64,000 bases of DNA from Trichuris trichiura. Its lineage: Eukaryota > Nematoda > Enoplea > Trichinellida > Trichuridae. The stretch spans positions 682,001 to 746,000 of the forward strand of contig JBAJFE010000023.1 in the NCBI GenBank assembly GCA_037903355.1, in the 5' to 3' direction. The notes under the pieces are model-generated. The model did no database searches, was not told where the DNA came from, and saw only the letters and a list, made by a program, of their open reading frames with translations. Positions 49,272 through 61,660 of the stretch are shown piece after piece. The translations under genes were made by a program, and so were the position numbers. Each line of letters opens with the position of its first letter. Position 1 is the first letter of the stretch.

Positions 49272-50735
49272 ACCGTACTTCTCCTCAAAAGAAGTATTAA
49301 ACTTTGCTTTTTGGCAAACACTTCGCAATGTCAGCACGGCAAGATAGAAGACCGGTTACGATGACCAAATATAGGCATTGTCAAAACAACAAGCATCTCA
49401 CCCGTTTGTCAACATCTCCCACCGCGAAAAGACGAAGAGACGCTCGGCTTTCATCGTCATAAAGCCGAACGCTTAGCCAATGTAACCTTGCTTAAAAAGC
49501 AGGTATAAATTTGCATAAAAATATTTGTAAAAGGCATTTTGCCGTCTTCGCAATAATTTGGTATTTTTATGCAAATTTACACTTACGATACGAATGCTCC
49601 CCTTTTCGGGATTCATCGTAAAGAAAGAAATATGGGACAGCTCATTTCGGCTAAGCGTAAAAATGAGTCTTTTGAACAATTCACAATTATTTTTATCAGC
49701 ATCACTACGTCAACATTAATAAAATCCTGTATCTACCATTTCTTGAAAGAAGTCGGTACGGCCTGTCTATGCAACTTCGCTACGGATGAAGGGAACCGTT
49801 ACATTGATGATTGATGCACCTTTCGACGATGGAGTATTTTTATAGCGCGCAAAACCGCATAGAAAACAGAGTAGTATATGTTGTGCTCATATCAGTCACA
49901 TCATTTGCATGACATACTTGTTCGAGCAGTAAGGCGGACAACTGTCCATATTTTCAATCGTCAACCGAGTTTACATACAGTAAATGGCAGGACGTGCCAA
50001 TTCTCACGTTTTCACTGACAGTATGTTACCCACCCACCAAACGGCCCCAACATCAGCGTATATATATATATAAACTTAGGAGCTAAGAACGTTTGCGCCA
50101 TAAAAATACGAAAGAAGGAAAAAACAACTATTTGCGTGGCCAAAGACGATGTGCTTGCGTGCATGCCAAAATGCTTCTAATGGCTATTGACCAACCTGTT
50201 ATCAAGAAAACAGGTCGAATCCCGAAATACATATCTTAAACGTGATCGCGCGCATGCACACATCCCGCCTTTGGACAGCGCCGCGCGTACGTCCATTTAT
50301 GGTCAAAGAAAACGCGTCGCTACGCAACATGCAAAACAGGCAAAGAAAAGAAAAGCTTTCATTGAAAAAGTGCACAAAATACGGGCGGGAAATTTGGCCT
50401 ACATTTTCATTCATCCCGTCAATAGAATAAGGCACTCTTCAAATAGGTCGAATTTTCTTGGTTGAATTGCAGCTTTCCACTTCTGTTACCGCCAGACTGC
50501 AACTGGCAACGCTCCGACAATGGAAGTGTATAAGTAACTACTTTACTTAGGCTCCCGCCGCATATGTCACCAACGAACCCACAAAAGAGCACTCGTGGCT
50601 ATTAGCGAGATTCAGGGCTTTCAGGACAAAGAGCCCAAAGGCTGTTACGTCTATGGGATATCCCAATCATGATCGCTGAAGACTTCACACATTCTAAAAA
50701 ATGCTCTCCTAATACATATATATATATATATCTGT
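49272..50735. other. Intergenic, no gene recognised
   Basis: Only short, feature-free frames. Three ATGCAAAT/ATTTGCAT words occur at 49508, 49568 and 49902, and a short (TA)n run at about 50060 and 50716. Confidence 0.55.
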
Positions 50736-51400
50736 ATTGCCTAAAGCTTTTGGGCATTCTATACAACGCCAAATAACAAACTGAAAAAGCGTTAAATCCA
50801 GTCTTTTTGTCAATGTCCTTGCAAGCCTACAGTGGCGACACCTACAGAACAAGATGTGTTCTTTAATCGCTATTTTGCCGGCTGTACTTCCACTATATCT
50901 TGGCTTGGGTTTAGGCATAGGCTTAGGCTTATACGTATGTATATAAAGCCTAAGCCTAAACCTCATACATACATACATACATATATATGTATGTATAAGG
51001 TTTACGCTTAGGTTTAGGCTTAGGCTTAGGCTTATTTATGTACATATACATATATAATGCGCAGACATAACATAGAAGGCCAGATAATATTTAGTAAAGG
51101 TGTAAATTGCATTTTTGAAATGGAGACCTTTAAGTTCTTGTCACTTATGCCCACGCAGCCCTACACTAGGGATGTCTGTGGGGAAAAATGTGATGTTTCC
51201 TCCGTAGGCAGCGGCCGTGCTGTCCTTAGGCCTAAGCCAAGACATAAGGAAGGTTTAGCTGGAAAATTACCGAGAAAACAACTCACTTGATTCCGTAGAT
51301 GTCGCCACCGTCGTTAATTACATACTTAAAAGAATGTGCAAAACTTTAAGCGTTCTATACGTTGTCTGTAACATATACACATATATGTTCTGACAAATTC
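50736..51400. mobile_element. Largest inverted-repeat element with TTAGGC arms, copy D
   Basis: CCTACAGTGGCGACACCTAC at 50825 and GTAGATGTCGCCACCGTCG at 51296 are the inverted family words. Between them are three blocks of TTAGGC/GCCTAA (about 50915-50935, 50946-50960 and 51005-51035) separated by ATAC/GTAT runs, so a second element may be nested. Outer ends TGGGCATTCTATACAACGCC and GCGTTCTATACGTTGTCTGT match copies A-C. No coding capacity. Confidence 0.75.
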
Positions 51401-51529
51401 CATTCGGTGCAACTGTACGTCATAGTTGGCGGACCGTACGAGCTTCCGGGGCATTTTTAATTGCTCTAAACGCGAAAGCACTTTTACAAAAAGAAACGAT
51501 TACGTTCGGAATGAGAGTTTGTTCATTAC

Positions 51530-52003
51530 TTGATGATGTCATCGATGGAGAATTTTTTTTTGAAAAAAAGAAACAATTGTTCGTGCACTGCCAGCGATCG
51601 CCCAATGACCTGTTGGCCTTGCCGCCAAGTGTTAACGAAAGTACTATCGCGACGTCCGAACAACCAACCTCCTCAGGCTATTATTGGTTTATCTGATGAA
51701 CCGCCACGGCCGCGAAAGAAGTTTATTTCGGGAAAAGGACATTTTCAAAAACCGTTTAAAAAAATGTTGGAACCAAACGACGACGACGGCGGCTCATTGG
51801 CGCGCGAGTTGTTGTTCGGAAAAATCGCAATAGTGGAACAGCCGCCCACTTTGGCGAAATTGGAGCGGCCGGTTTGCCATATCAGGCCAACGGAGCAGAG
51901 CGTAAGGCGACTTCAAATAATTTGACATATATTTTAGGAATTTATTTTGCCAAGCGCCAAAAGGCTTAGTTGTTCCGGTTTTCGCCTTATGCGCATACAG
52001 TAA
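51530..52003 (+). CDS. Unidentified small basic protein, about 145 residues
   Basis: Exon 51530-51901 joins exon 51938-52003 (TAA) in phase 0 across a 36-bp intron (GTAAGG...ATTTTAG). The C-terminal half looks coding: PPQAIIGLSDEPPRPRKKFI, a DDDGG acidic patch, ARELLFGKIAIVEQPPTLAK and FILPSAKRLSCSGFRLMRIQ. There is no signal peptide or membrane segment. The N-terminal 55 residues are doubtful, and an overlapping frame from 51511 is also open there, so the true start may lie elsewhere. It ends 2 nt before the start codon of the next gene on the same strand. No family recognised. Confidence 0.4.
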
Positions 52004-52005
52004 CG

Positions 52006-55000
52006 ATGCGCATCAGGATTTTCCTGTGGCTTTTCTGCTGCTCACTGACGCAAGCGCCAACCGGAGCCAAGGAACCAAGTGAGTCAACGAATTTCATATA
52101 CCTTCTCTTATTTTGTTGCACGTACGCCCCCTCCGCCCAACACAACACAGCTTCGTTGCACAACTGGGTTGCTGCTGTACACGGTCGCTTCGGGGTGCAA
52201 CTCTCGTCTGCCTCCCGTCGTCGTCCGCCATTTTTCAAAATAGTCTCTCATCCCCATCATCCAAACCATTTTTGTAAAGCCATATGCGGCTTTTACTTTC
52301 GGACGCTTATTCCGAAACAACCATATACGTTGCCAGCAACTAACTGCATAACATAGAAAAAAGAATTCCTTCTTCTTCTCGCATCTCTTTTTGCTTTCGT
52401 GAACACTTTCTCAAAAAAAGCGCCATTATATACATGTGGTCGCTGCGGATGGAACGTGTCTATATTTTACGTAAGAAAATATCAACACCTCTGCTAGCAC
52501 GTATATAGAAGGGGAAATGGTCAAACATATGTATACATATATAATCTTTACATCATAAAATGGTTCCTTCTATTGACTTAGTACTCCCCTGAGTTAAATG
52601 TTCCCTCATTATGCAAATAAAGTTACGCACGCAAGGATGTTCGCCTTTTGAGTTCATAAAAGCTGAGAAAACATCACTGAATTAAAAGCGTCCGTTCTTG
52701 CGTGAGCTGAGGAGCAGTCTTTATTTATTGACATTAATGAACAAGTTTAGTTGGTGGGTTTTCGCGCCAACATGAATTTGACGGCCCGTTGAAAAGGCTT
52801 TGTTAAAAATGACAGTTGAAGTGACAACGAGCTATTAATAATAGCTAGCGTACTCATTGGATTTCGTACTTAAACATTGGAACGATAGAATGGAGAGGGA
52901 GAGGGCGGCTAATTGTTGTCCGAACAAAGCAACAGAGCAAAGGTGATACACGAACAACGTTTATTATAGTTAAAAATGGAATGCGCGCTACTTTGCAAGG
53001 CGAGCGAATGCTCGCCTTGCAAAGTCGCACTTGGCAGAACGTCGCCTTTGTAAAAACCTATCTGCAACCTTTGTCGAGCCAACTAGAAACGATAAACGTC
53101 CCATTGAAACGCAGCGCGCCCTTTTGCAATACAATACTGAAAAAAACTTGAATAGACCTGCGCTGACCGACTTTTTTTTCTTTCTTTCAAACGCTCCCAA
53201 GTAGTACGCTAACGCCTATCATTGCTCTTGCCAAAATGGGACGAATCCCTTCCCTAACAATGCAATTTCGGGAAAAATACTATTTCTTCTTTAAAACAAA
53301 AGTCTGCAATATACCACAATACTTCCGCTTAGTGGGCAAAAAAGTAACAATCTGTTTAAAACTTTGCATATGCAAATGTTGTGACATTTTACTTCACGCT
53401 TACGGTTGAACGACGAATAGCGCGCCAATGACGTCAGGGATTGTACGCGCTTAAAACGGTATCATTGAGATTACTCTATTTCAGCTATTTTTTTTTGAAA
53501 AACTTACGAATGGATGTCAGCAAAGTTTATGTGTTCGCTTGGCAAATTTATGTTCTCCAGTCAAGCAGAGACATATTCCGTCAGTTTTACTCGCTTCCAC
53601 TTTATAGTAAGACGCGTAAGCGACAACGGATAAATATACGATCATTCGTAGAAATATAAAACCAACGGAAAATGCTACTCGCGTTCACGTTGAACGCGTA
53701 TGTTCCATTCAGCCCATTCGCGCCTACAGTTTTTATACTTTCAGATTCTCACTGTAAGGACTATAGCGCCCAGTGCATCGACTGGGCTTCCGGCGGACAA
53801 TGCGAAGTCAGCGACTGGGTGCAAAAGAACTGCAAATTTTCCTGCCGCAAATGCTACGGATTCCTGCCAAAACGTACGTATTCAACTTATAAGCATTTTC
53901 GCATCGTTTGTTATTGGCTTGTACCGAATGGCAAAAAACTGAAACTGCGTGCAGTTATGCAAATTTTTTTACTACCTCCCCCGCCCAGTGCCCATTGAGG
54001 CAGAGGAAGCCCTTATTTTTGCCTTCTTTGAAAAAAAGCATTAACGAGCCACAAAAGGACTGACGTGGTAAATATGGTAGCACTAATTGAATTTACGCCT
54101 GCTACAAGCGAAAGGATCACGACTTTACATTGAGAGCTGAGTAGGACAAACGTTGCGCGTAGGTTGAACTCATACTATACTCAATAATTGATTCGCAGGT
54201 TAATTTCTCACTCTATAAATTTTAACAATGAGGAGTAAAAATACTGGCAGCTCGTGGAGGTATACTATACTAATATAACTAAGTAGAAGTTAGTTAAAAT
54301 ATATTGTGCTATATATTATTACGGTATATTCAAATTTTGAGAACAAACCGAAGCTGATGCTACTATGTTGTTTTGCTAACCTAACGTTTTTCGCTACCGT
54401 AGATTACGACAGGCACAGCGCGCCTCCGGATTTAAAGCCAATTGCCTTTTTGGTCGGTCGATGGAGATCCGAGTTCGGAGGCAAAGCAAAGTTTCCGACA
54501 ATACCAAACTTTACTTACGGCGAACAACTGGATTACCGTATAAGTGACAATCCGCTCTTTGGACTTCCCTCGCTCAACTACAGGCAATTAATGTTGCTTT
54601 TATTCTACCCTTCCGATAGGACGGATACGGCGTTGCATAGTTGCAAGCAGAAGGATTGGATTATTAATATCCGCTAAAATTTTAGCGCTTTTGCGTGGGG
54701 AATCAACAACAAGGAGTCGCTGCACAGCGAATACGGATTTCTCACTGTGAAAAACCGTACAAACATGGTCGGCCTTACCACTGTCATGAACAACGGTACG
54801 CTTTTTTTGGCATTATCTAATTGGTCAAGTAAGGATTGACTTGTTCGTGAAGCAGAACAAAAATAGTTAAAATACGACAGATGAATACATGCGGTTTAAA
54901 AATATTGCCCTAAATGAGTACGGAGAGCTTTGCCGTGAATTTTTTGCTTGCAGCCTTTAAAGGAAAAAAGCATTGTGAATTTACGGGCTGCGTCGTGCCA

Positions 55001-55458
55001 GTCGGCATCGGCCATTAAACTTCACTTTCCCGCCATACGTTTTCTTACGTTGCGTTCAAATTTTAGGGTTCACCACGGTTGAAGAAGGAGAGGTGACGGG
55101 TAACAAGATCGTCCTGAAGCTTGTGGACGTTGGGAGAATCAGTTGGAGTCGCGACCTGCCAGTTTTGGACGTAAGTTTTGCTTTTACTTCGCAGCTTAGC
55201 TTAGGCGAAGTGCAAAACCCTTTTCGGAAGAAAGCATCCTATTATAATGTTGGCATGTCAACTAAGTTTCCCTTAGAAAAGAGCGCTGAACTAATCGCAA
55301 CGATTTTAAGAAAACAACAAAATACCAACTATTTACAGATGATAAGAGAAATAACGTTGATAGACGAAAACACGCTTGAACAAAGGCTGCAGATGGAAAC
55401 GTTGACGCATCGCATGCAAGACCACACGTTCATACGATATACGAGAACATTTCCTTGA
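52006..55458 (+). CDS. Secreted ShKT plus nitrobindin-like (THAP4-type) protein
   Basis: Six exons join in phase: 52006-52078, 53745-53873, 54403-54583, 54686-54795, 55067-55170 and 55339-55458. Exon 1 encodes a signal peptide (MRIRIFLWLFCCSLTQA). Exon 2 is one ShKT domain with six cysteines (CKDYSAQCIDWASGGQC then CKFSCRKC), a disulphide-rich fold common in nematode extracellular proteins. Exons 3-6 form a lipocalin-like nitrobindin/THAP4 C-terminal domain: PIAFLVGRWRSEF, LHSEYGFLTVK, GFTTVEEGEVTGNKIVL and EQRLQMETLTHRMQDHTFIR. Nitrobindins bind haem; in human THAP4 the axial His lies in this last part. A His (THRMQDHTF) is present here, but whether it is the ligand is inference. Intron 3 starts with GC (CTACAG|GCAATT) and ends TTTTAG. 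The 1.7-kb first intron holds a hairpin and a CRE. Confidence 0.92.
52990..53025. repeat. 16-bp perfect hairpin with 4-nt loop (intronic)
   Basis: ACTTTGCAAGGCGAGC at 52990-53005 and GCTCGCCTTGCAAAGT at 53010-53025 around GAAT. It lies in the first intron of the ShKT-nitrobindin gene. The stem is shorter than a microRNA precursor. Confidence 0.75.
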
Positions 55459-55884
55459 ATATCATTTTGGCGCGCCTTTACTTTTACCTTTCCATATGGA
55501 CACTGACCCGCCAACACGGCACTTACATTCTAAGAAGATATTGCCGATTCTGTTGTCCAAATTTTGTAAAAATAATGTCGCATTTGCAATTAAATCCCGT
55601 ACAACAACAGTCTAAGCAAGAACTGCTTGCAACCGCACCCTATAACCCATTAACTTTTGCGTGGTAAGAACGGGGCAACACTTTTTTCTACCATTTCGTT
55701 CGACGCGACGGGATAAACATGAAAAGTGAGCATTTCCCCGCGCGGATTGTACCTTTTGTCTGGAAATCAAATTTCAAACAGATTTCGTCACTCTTGAGCC
55801 CCTCGACGTGACGTCACAAGTGTTCATTACATGACTTCGTGCGATGATTCTGTTGGAAAATACTCGGAACAACGCACTGGAAAG

Positions 55885-57565
55885 GACTTCCGGCGAATCC
55901 CGAAAGCTCTGTTCTGACTTTGATTATGAAAAGCAAGCTTCACCTACTGTTGTTGTTGTGAACCGTACGAAAAGAAGGAAAGCTCCTACAATGAATTAGA
56001 AGGGACATCCGACGAATCCTGAAAGCTCTGCCCTAACTTTGCCCTTGATTATGAAAAAACAAGCTTCACGTAATATTGTTGTTGTGAACTTCATGAAAAG
56101 AAGGAAAGCTCCTACAATGACTTTGAAGGGACATTCGACGAATCCCGAAAGCTTCGCCCCAACGTTGATCTTGATTACAAAAAACGGCTTCACGTACTGT
56201 TGTTGTTGCTAACCCCATGAAAAGAAAAAAAGCACTTACAATGAATTGCAAGGGACATCCGGGAAATTCTGAAAGCTTTGTCATAAGCTTGACTTTGATT
56301 ATGAAAAACAGGCTCCGCGTATTGCTGTTGTTGCGAACCGTATGAAAAGAAGGAAAGTTCTTGCAATGAACTGGAAGGGACATCTGACGAATCCCCAAAG
56401 CTCCGCCCTAACTTTGACCTTGATTACGAAAAACAAGCTTCGCGTATTGTTGTTGTTGTTGTTAACTTTACGACAGACGACGACGAAAAGAAGGAGAGCT
56501 CTTACAATGAATTGGAAGGGGCATTCGGCGAATCCCGAAAGCTTTCTCCTAACTTTGACCTTGGTTACGAAGAACAAGCTTCACGTATTTTTGTTGTTGT
56601 TATTGTTGCCAACTTTACGAAAAGAAGGAAAGCTCTTACAAGGAATCGGTAGGGGCACTCGGCGAATTCCGAAAGCTTTGTCACAACTTTGACCTTAATT
56701 ATCGAAAACAAAGTTCGCATATTGTTGTTGTTGTTGTTGTTAACTTTACGAAAAGAAGGAAGATCTTAGAATGAATTGGTTGGGACATCCGGCGAATCCC
56801 GAAAGCTCTATCCTAAGTTTGACCTTAGTTACGAAAAACAAGCTTCACGTATTGTTGCTGTTGTTGTTGTGAACTTCACGAAAAGAAGGAAAGTTCCTAC
56901 AATGAATTGAATGGGACATTCGGCGAATCCCGAAAGCTCCGTCAAAGGTTTGACCCTGATTAAGAAAAACAAGCTTCATGTATTGTTGTTGTTGTGAACT
57001 TTATGAAAAGAAAGAAAGCTCTTCCAATGAATTGGTAGGGACACTCCGCAAATCCCGAAAGCTCTGTTCTAGCTTTGATTTGGTTACGAAAAACAAGCTG
57101 CACGTATTGTTGCTGTCGTTGTTGTGAACTTGCTGAAAAGAAGGAAAGTTCCTACAATGAATTGAAAAAAACATTCGGAGAATTCCGAAAGCTTTTTTGC
57201 AACTTTGACCTTGATTATCGAAAACAAACTTCACATATTGTTGTTGTTGTTGTTGTGAACTTTCTGACAAGAAGGAAAGTTCCTATAATGAATCGAAAGG
57301 GACATTCGGCAAATCCCGAAAGCTCAGTCATAAGTTTGAGCTTGATTACGAAAAACATGCTTCATGTATTGTTGTTGTTGTTGTGAACTTTATGAAAAGA
57401 AGGAAAGCTCCTACAATGAATTGAAAGGGACATCCGGCTAATCCTGAAAGCTCCGTCATAACTTTGACTTTGAGTACGAAAAACAGGCTTCGCGTATTGT
57501 TGTTGTTGCTAACTTTACGTAAAGAACAAGTGGAAACCAAGTAAAAAGAAAAAAAGGAAAACTCC
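55885..57565. repeat. Tandem satellite, about 13 units of 119-143 bp
   Basis: Each unit contains CGAATCCCGAAAGCTC, then TTTGACCTTGATTACGAAAA, CAAGCTTCACGTATTG, a variable (TTG)n run, GTGAACTTTACGAAAAGAAG, and GCTCCTACAATGAATTG, then GGGACATTCGG. Unit starts (CGAATCC) are near 55894, 56013, 56139, 56264, 56387, 56530, 56664, 56793, 56923, 57049, 57177, 57308 and 57437. Frames are open across several units on both strands, but they only reflect the repeat, so it is not taken as coding. Confidence 0.9.
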
Positions 57566-57730
57566 TACAAGGAATACCATTATTAATAAAACAAAGGCAC
57601 ATTGAAGGAAGCAATTTCAAAAACTGCCAACCAGAACGAGTCCGCACGCAGACAGGATGCGCGCGAACGATACAAGCGAATTTTGTGTTCTCACCTTGCG
57701 CTGCCATTCCAACATATATCGCGCATTGCG

Positions 57731-57734
<4 letters not shown>

Positions 57735-57768
<34 letters not shown>
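57735..57768. repeat. (TA)n microsatellite
   Basis: Uninterrupted run of about 16 TA dinucleotides just after the satellite array. Confidence 0.9.
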
Positions 57769-57771
<3 letters not shown>

Positions 57772-60700
57772 TATGGACACCTTTTGCAAAATCCCAAAAA
57801 AGATTGTAAAGTTGAGTGATGTCCGGTTTGTATTATAAAGTTCGTACTTCATTATTTTGATACGAACGAGGTGAGCAAAGTAGCAATAAGTAGAATATTT
57901 CGGCAATAATTACTTAGAAAACTCGTTTAAACATATTTACGAAACGTATATCAGTTAAGACTAAGTCGACAATGAGCAATTATTCTCCGTTTGGGATGGA
58001 CGACAATATTTGAAGTCAATATCTGAGGAGACGCTTAAAGATGAACTATGCGCTTCCGCCTGATACCATTCGCGTATTGGGTCAACATAACCCCTTGCAA
58101 GGTCAACAGATATTCGTTGACAAGCACTTGCTTACTTCAGTTAATCAACCAAAGCAGAGGCGCCAATAAATATTTGATTATGATATATTAAAGGTATTTA
58201 AGTGAGCAACGAGGCGTTTCAAGCTTTCCTATTTTGATACAGCTGACATTTTTGGTAAACATTTGACAATTTGGACCTAAACTTGGCGCATAGTTACGGT
58301 GGCAGGTCAACGCGTGGCTATCAAGCAATTATATATCCGCTGCATGACCAAGTAGGTCAATCCAACGTTGCTAGCTATATTGGCCAACTTATTATTCCCA
58401 AATACATTGCGCGCGCAGCAATGTGAATGTGGAACAGATTGATTGGTTGCGAAGGTTACTTACACTGTGCGCAAAAAGGAAAGTCGCGCGTTATCCTATT
58501 TGTTCCGCTTGGACGCTACCGAGATTTTGCGACAGTCGAAAAAATACATCCTCTCAAAACAACGAACAAAACCTATGACAGTTTGTCTCTACTGACATTC
58601 TGTCCCATTAAACGAATTATAAAATCAAGCCGCCATAGACAACAGCATATCGGTAAGTTGTTAGTACGCTACGAGTTTTTCTGTTATACCGCATAATGCA
58701 AAGCCACTGTGCGGACAACTATTTATATTAACGTATTTAGTAATAGTCCCGAAAATAAGTACCGATATTTGCAGAAACTCGCTTTATTCATCTCAGCATT
58801 AATTAATGAAAATTTTATATCAACGGCAAGTAATCGCGCTACCTGTTACTTTCTAATATATAACAGACAATAAAGATTTTAAGTTTAGCTGAAAATAAAG
58901 CAGCTGTTCGCAATAGTATTAATGTATTGTCTGCAATAGAAAATCAGCCTCGCGAACGGAACATGCGCGTGAAACCGCTTGCGTTTAAGCGCTAAAACTT
59001 CAAGAACGCGTTGTATATCTTCGCAATATAAAGTAATGAGAAGTGGCAAGATACAAACTGAAATTCGCGCTAAAAATTGCGGGATGCTCACAAGTCTACG
59101 GGATAATACTATTTTCAAATTTTTTACTTTACGAAGTAGTATGTATAAGAAAAAATAAACAATGTACCAAAACTGCTTCAAAAAAAGAGCGTTCTATACT
59201 ATTCCTATTTCATCAGCACCTGGGTGGGAAAAAGCTGGAATTAACGCGGCAACGAACGTGGTCTAAATTATCTTCTTATCAAGGCTTTTGATCGGCATCG
59301 AAAAGAGCACGATCAATATCGTATGCGCAGAAAAAAGTATAGTTTCCGCGACGACGATCATAGGCATTTTTCGGCTCTGTCATAAGAGAAACTAGTATTG
59401 TCCTTGATTTCTATACAGTAACCCGTAGACGACGGGGAGAGCAATTTCCTTCGTGGCAACTTTCATAAACTGTTCAGTAGAGCATATAACGCATTTCAGA
59501 AATGACAAATAATTTTAAGCGAATCGAAAAGAAACGACAGACTAAAGATTGTTGAGGAATTTGTCATCTAGCAATAAAATGTGATGATATTATACGTACA
59601 GGTAAAATGTTTGTAGAAATTAAGCCTTTCGACGATCACTCCGGTGACTTTCCCCAAATCCAAAGGTAAAAATGGGCCCTGTTTGCTACCGTATTCGCGA
59701 AAGAGTCATACTTACAATGCTAAACAATAGCTCGCTAAGCTGCTAACGAAGAAGAACAAACTGGAGATACATTTACGAATTATGCAAATAGGGTTACTAA
59801 GCTCATTTTTAAAAAACTGCATTAAGTAGTCTTTCAAGTTCGGCAACAAACAGAGATCTTCCCGCGAAGGCATATATGCAAATTATTAAAGTATGCACGC
59901 TACTTTTACCTGGACTTAGACTAAAACGCAGCCGAATACGAGCGCCCAACATTCACCGCATTTTGTGCAGTTCACTATGGCTCAGCTTGTTAAGATGATA
60001 GTTGTCAACAGCACTGACCTTTGAAGAGTGTCACATGGGCTCAGTAGGCAATGACCTAAGCAAGCATAGCCGCCAATAATGACAAAGTGATCAGCATACG
60101 TATGCGGCGATGTTTGACGTAATGGCAAACAATGGCCTGACTTATTCAAAGATGCGTTATGACATTAACTTTATATAAGATAAGAAAAGCATACGTAGCG
60201 TTGTCCATAAGCGGTTGCGGGCGGTAAAAAGGGGACTAACCATGCAAACCAACGTCGACTTATGAGAGTCTTTGTATAAACCAGTCAAGTTGTAACTAGA
60301 ACGAGTGCCAGCATGTAAAAGAAGATATTAAGGAGCCGAAAAAGCCCACCTTTTGATAATCGAAAGATCTTTCTCTTTTTTTCAAAATCAACCCAAGCGA
60401 AATGAATAGAGCGCCCGTTGCCTGCGATCGTACTTGACTATAAACAGGAAGTTACTTTCGGGCGGCCGTCAGCGTCACACACACACCGAACTGATATATA
60501 TCAATCACTTCGCTGTGTAAACTAAAGATAAGAACATCTTTGGCCACTGACAATGGACAATTGCGTAAAGCGCAGTGCTCTACCCAAACTAAACTATTTC
60601 AAATAGCAGTGAGCTCTTTTCTCGCTGTTACGGTACATGATTGAAGGTTAACAGTTAAATATAAAAAAAAATATTCCATCGCTAAGCAATTCAACAAAAT

Positions 60701-61109
60701 GAGGAAACAAAATTTTTTGATAAGTAGACGAGACGGAAAGTATGACTGCCCGACGAAGCGTCAACGTACCGTTATCTAATCATTTAAAAATGATCCCTTC
60801 GCTACTGCTCCTTCCGCGTAAAGGTACTTTCAAAATATACAACGCAGAATTGACGTTAAGCAATTTACGTGTTTAAACGCCGCAAACAAGCTTGCCTGTT
60901 TTGTGATTTTCAAAGGATGGTCTCTCGTTAACGCGGACATGTTCTAAGTTGTTGTATGGCGGAATGGCCGTCTTCAAACATCGCACTTCCTGCAGCATGC
61001 TATTACGCGTTGAAAAGCAGCGGTAAACATTGTAGCGCCTTAGCCAATTCTTGTTCGCTCTACCGAGAGCGTCATACCGGCACGTAGATCTTTAAAAATA
61101 CTAATACAA

Positions 61110-61660
61110 ATGATATTCGCCTATCCTTTTACGAAATACAATATAGTACATAACATTTGTACGAAATTCAGCATATATACGTTTATATATGCCGAATATT
61201 GTATATTTCTTAAAAAAGTTGCATGCCACTGCTATTGGCGTATATATACGTACTTTCGCATACATAGAAATACTGAGAACTGGTTTTCCTTTTACGCGAG
61301 CTCAGAATCACGTAATACTGAATCGTGTGGGCGGAGGGGAGAGCAATCAGGGATATATATAATTCCCCGATTACTCTATATCCTTAATGATTCTATATAT
61401 TCCTATGTATACCTCCATATATATCTCCGAATACTCAAGGGGATATAATCAGGGATATATATATCCTTTCTTTTTCTCAAGGATATAATCGATTTATGCA
61501 AATATATCTATATATCTCCGATCAGTCTATATATATCTTACATACATACCCTATATCCCCGATTATTTTATATATTTCTATATATATATCCTTTTTTTTT
61601 CTTCAAGCATATAATCAGTACACATATATATATATATATATATATGTACAATTTCACGTT
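61110..61660. repeat. AT-rich low-complexity block
   Basis: Degenerate repeats of short words such as GGGATATATAT, ATCTCCGAT and TATATATCC. GATATAATC recurs at about 61442 and 61482, and (AT)n lies at about 61626-61646. Long frames here are Tyr/Ile-rich artefacts. Confidence 0.7.

Noticed and set aside
56342..56692. 116-codon frame and several others inside the satellite array
   Set aside because: They are translations of the tandem repeat with (TTG)n giving poly-Leu, and occur on both strands and in shifting frames.
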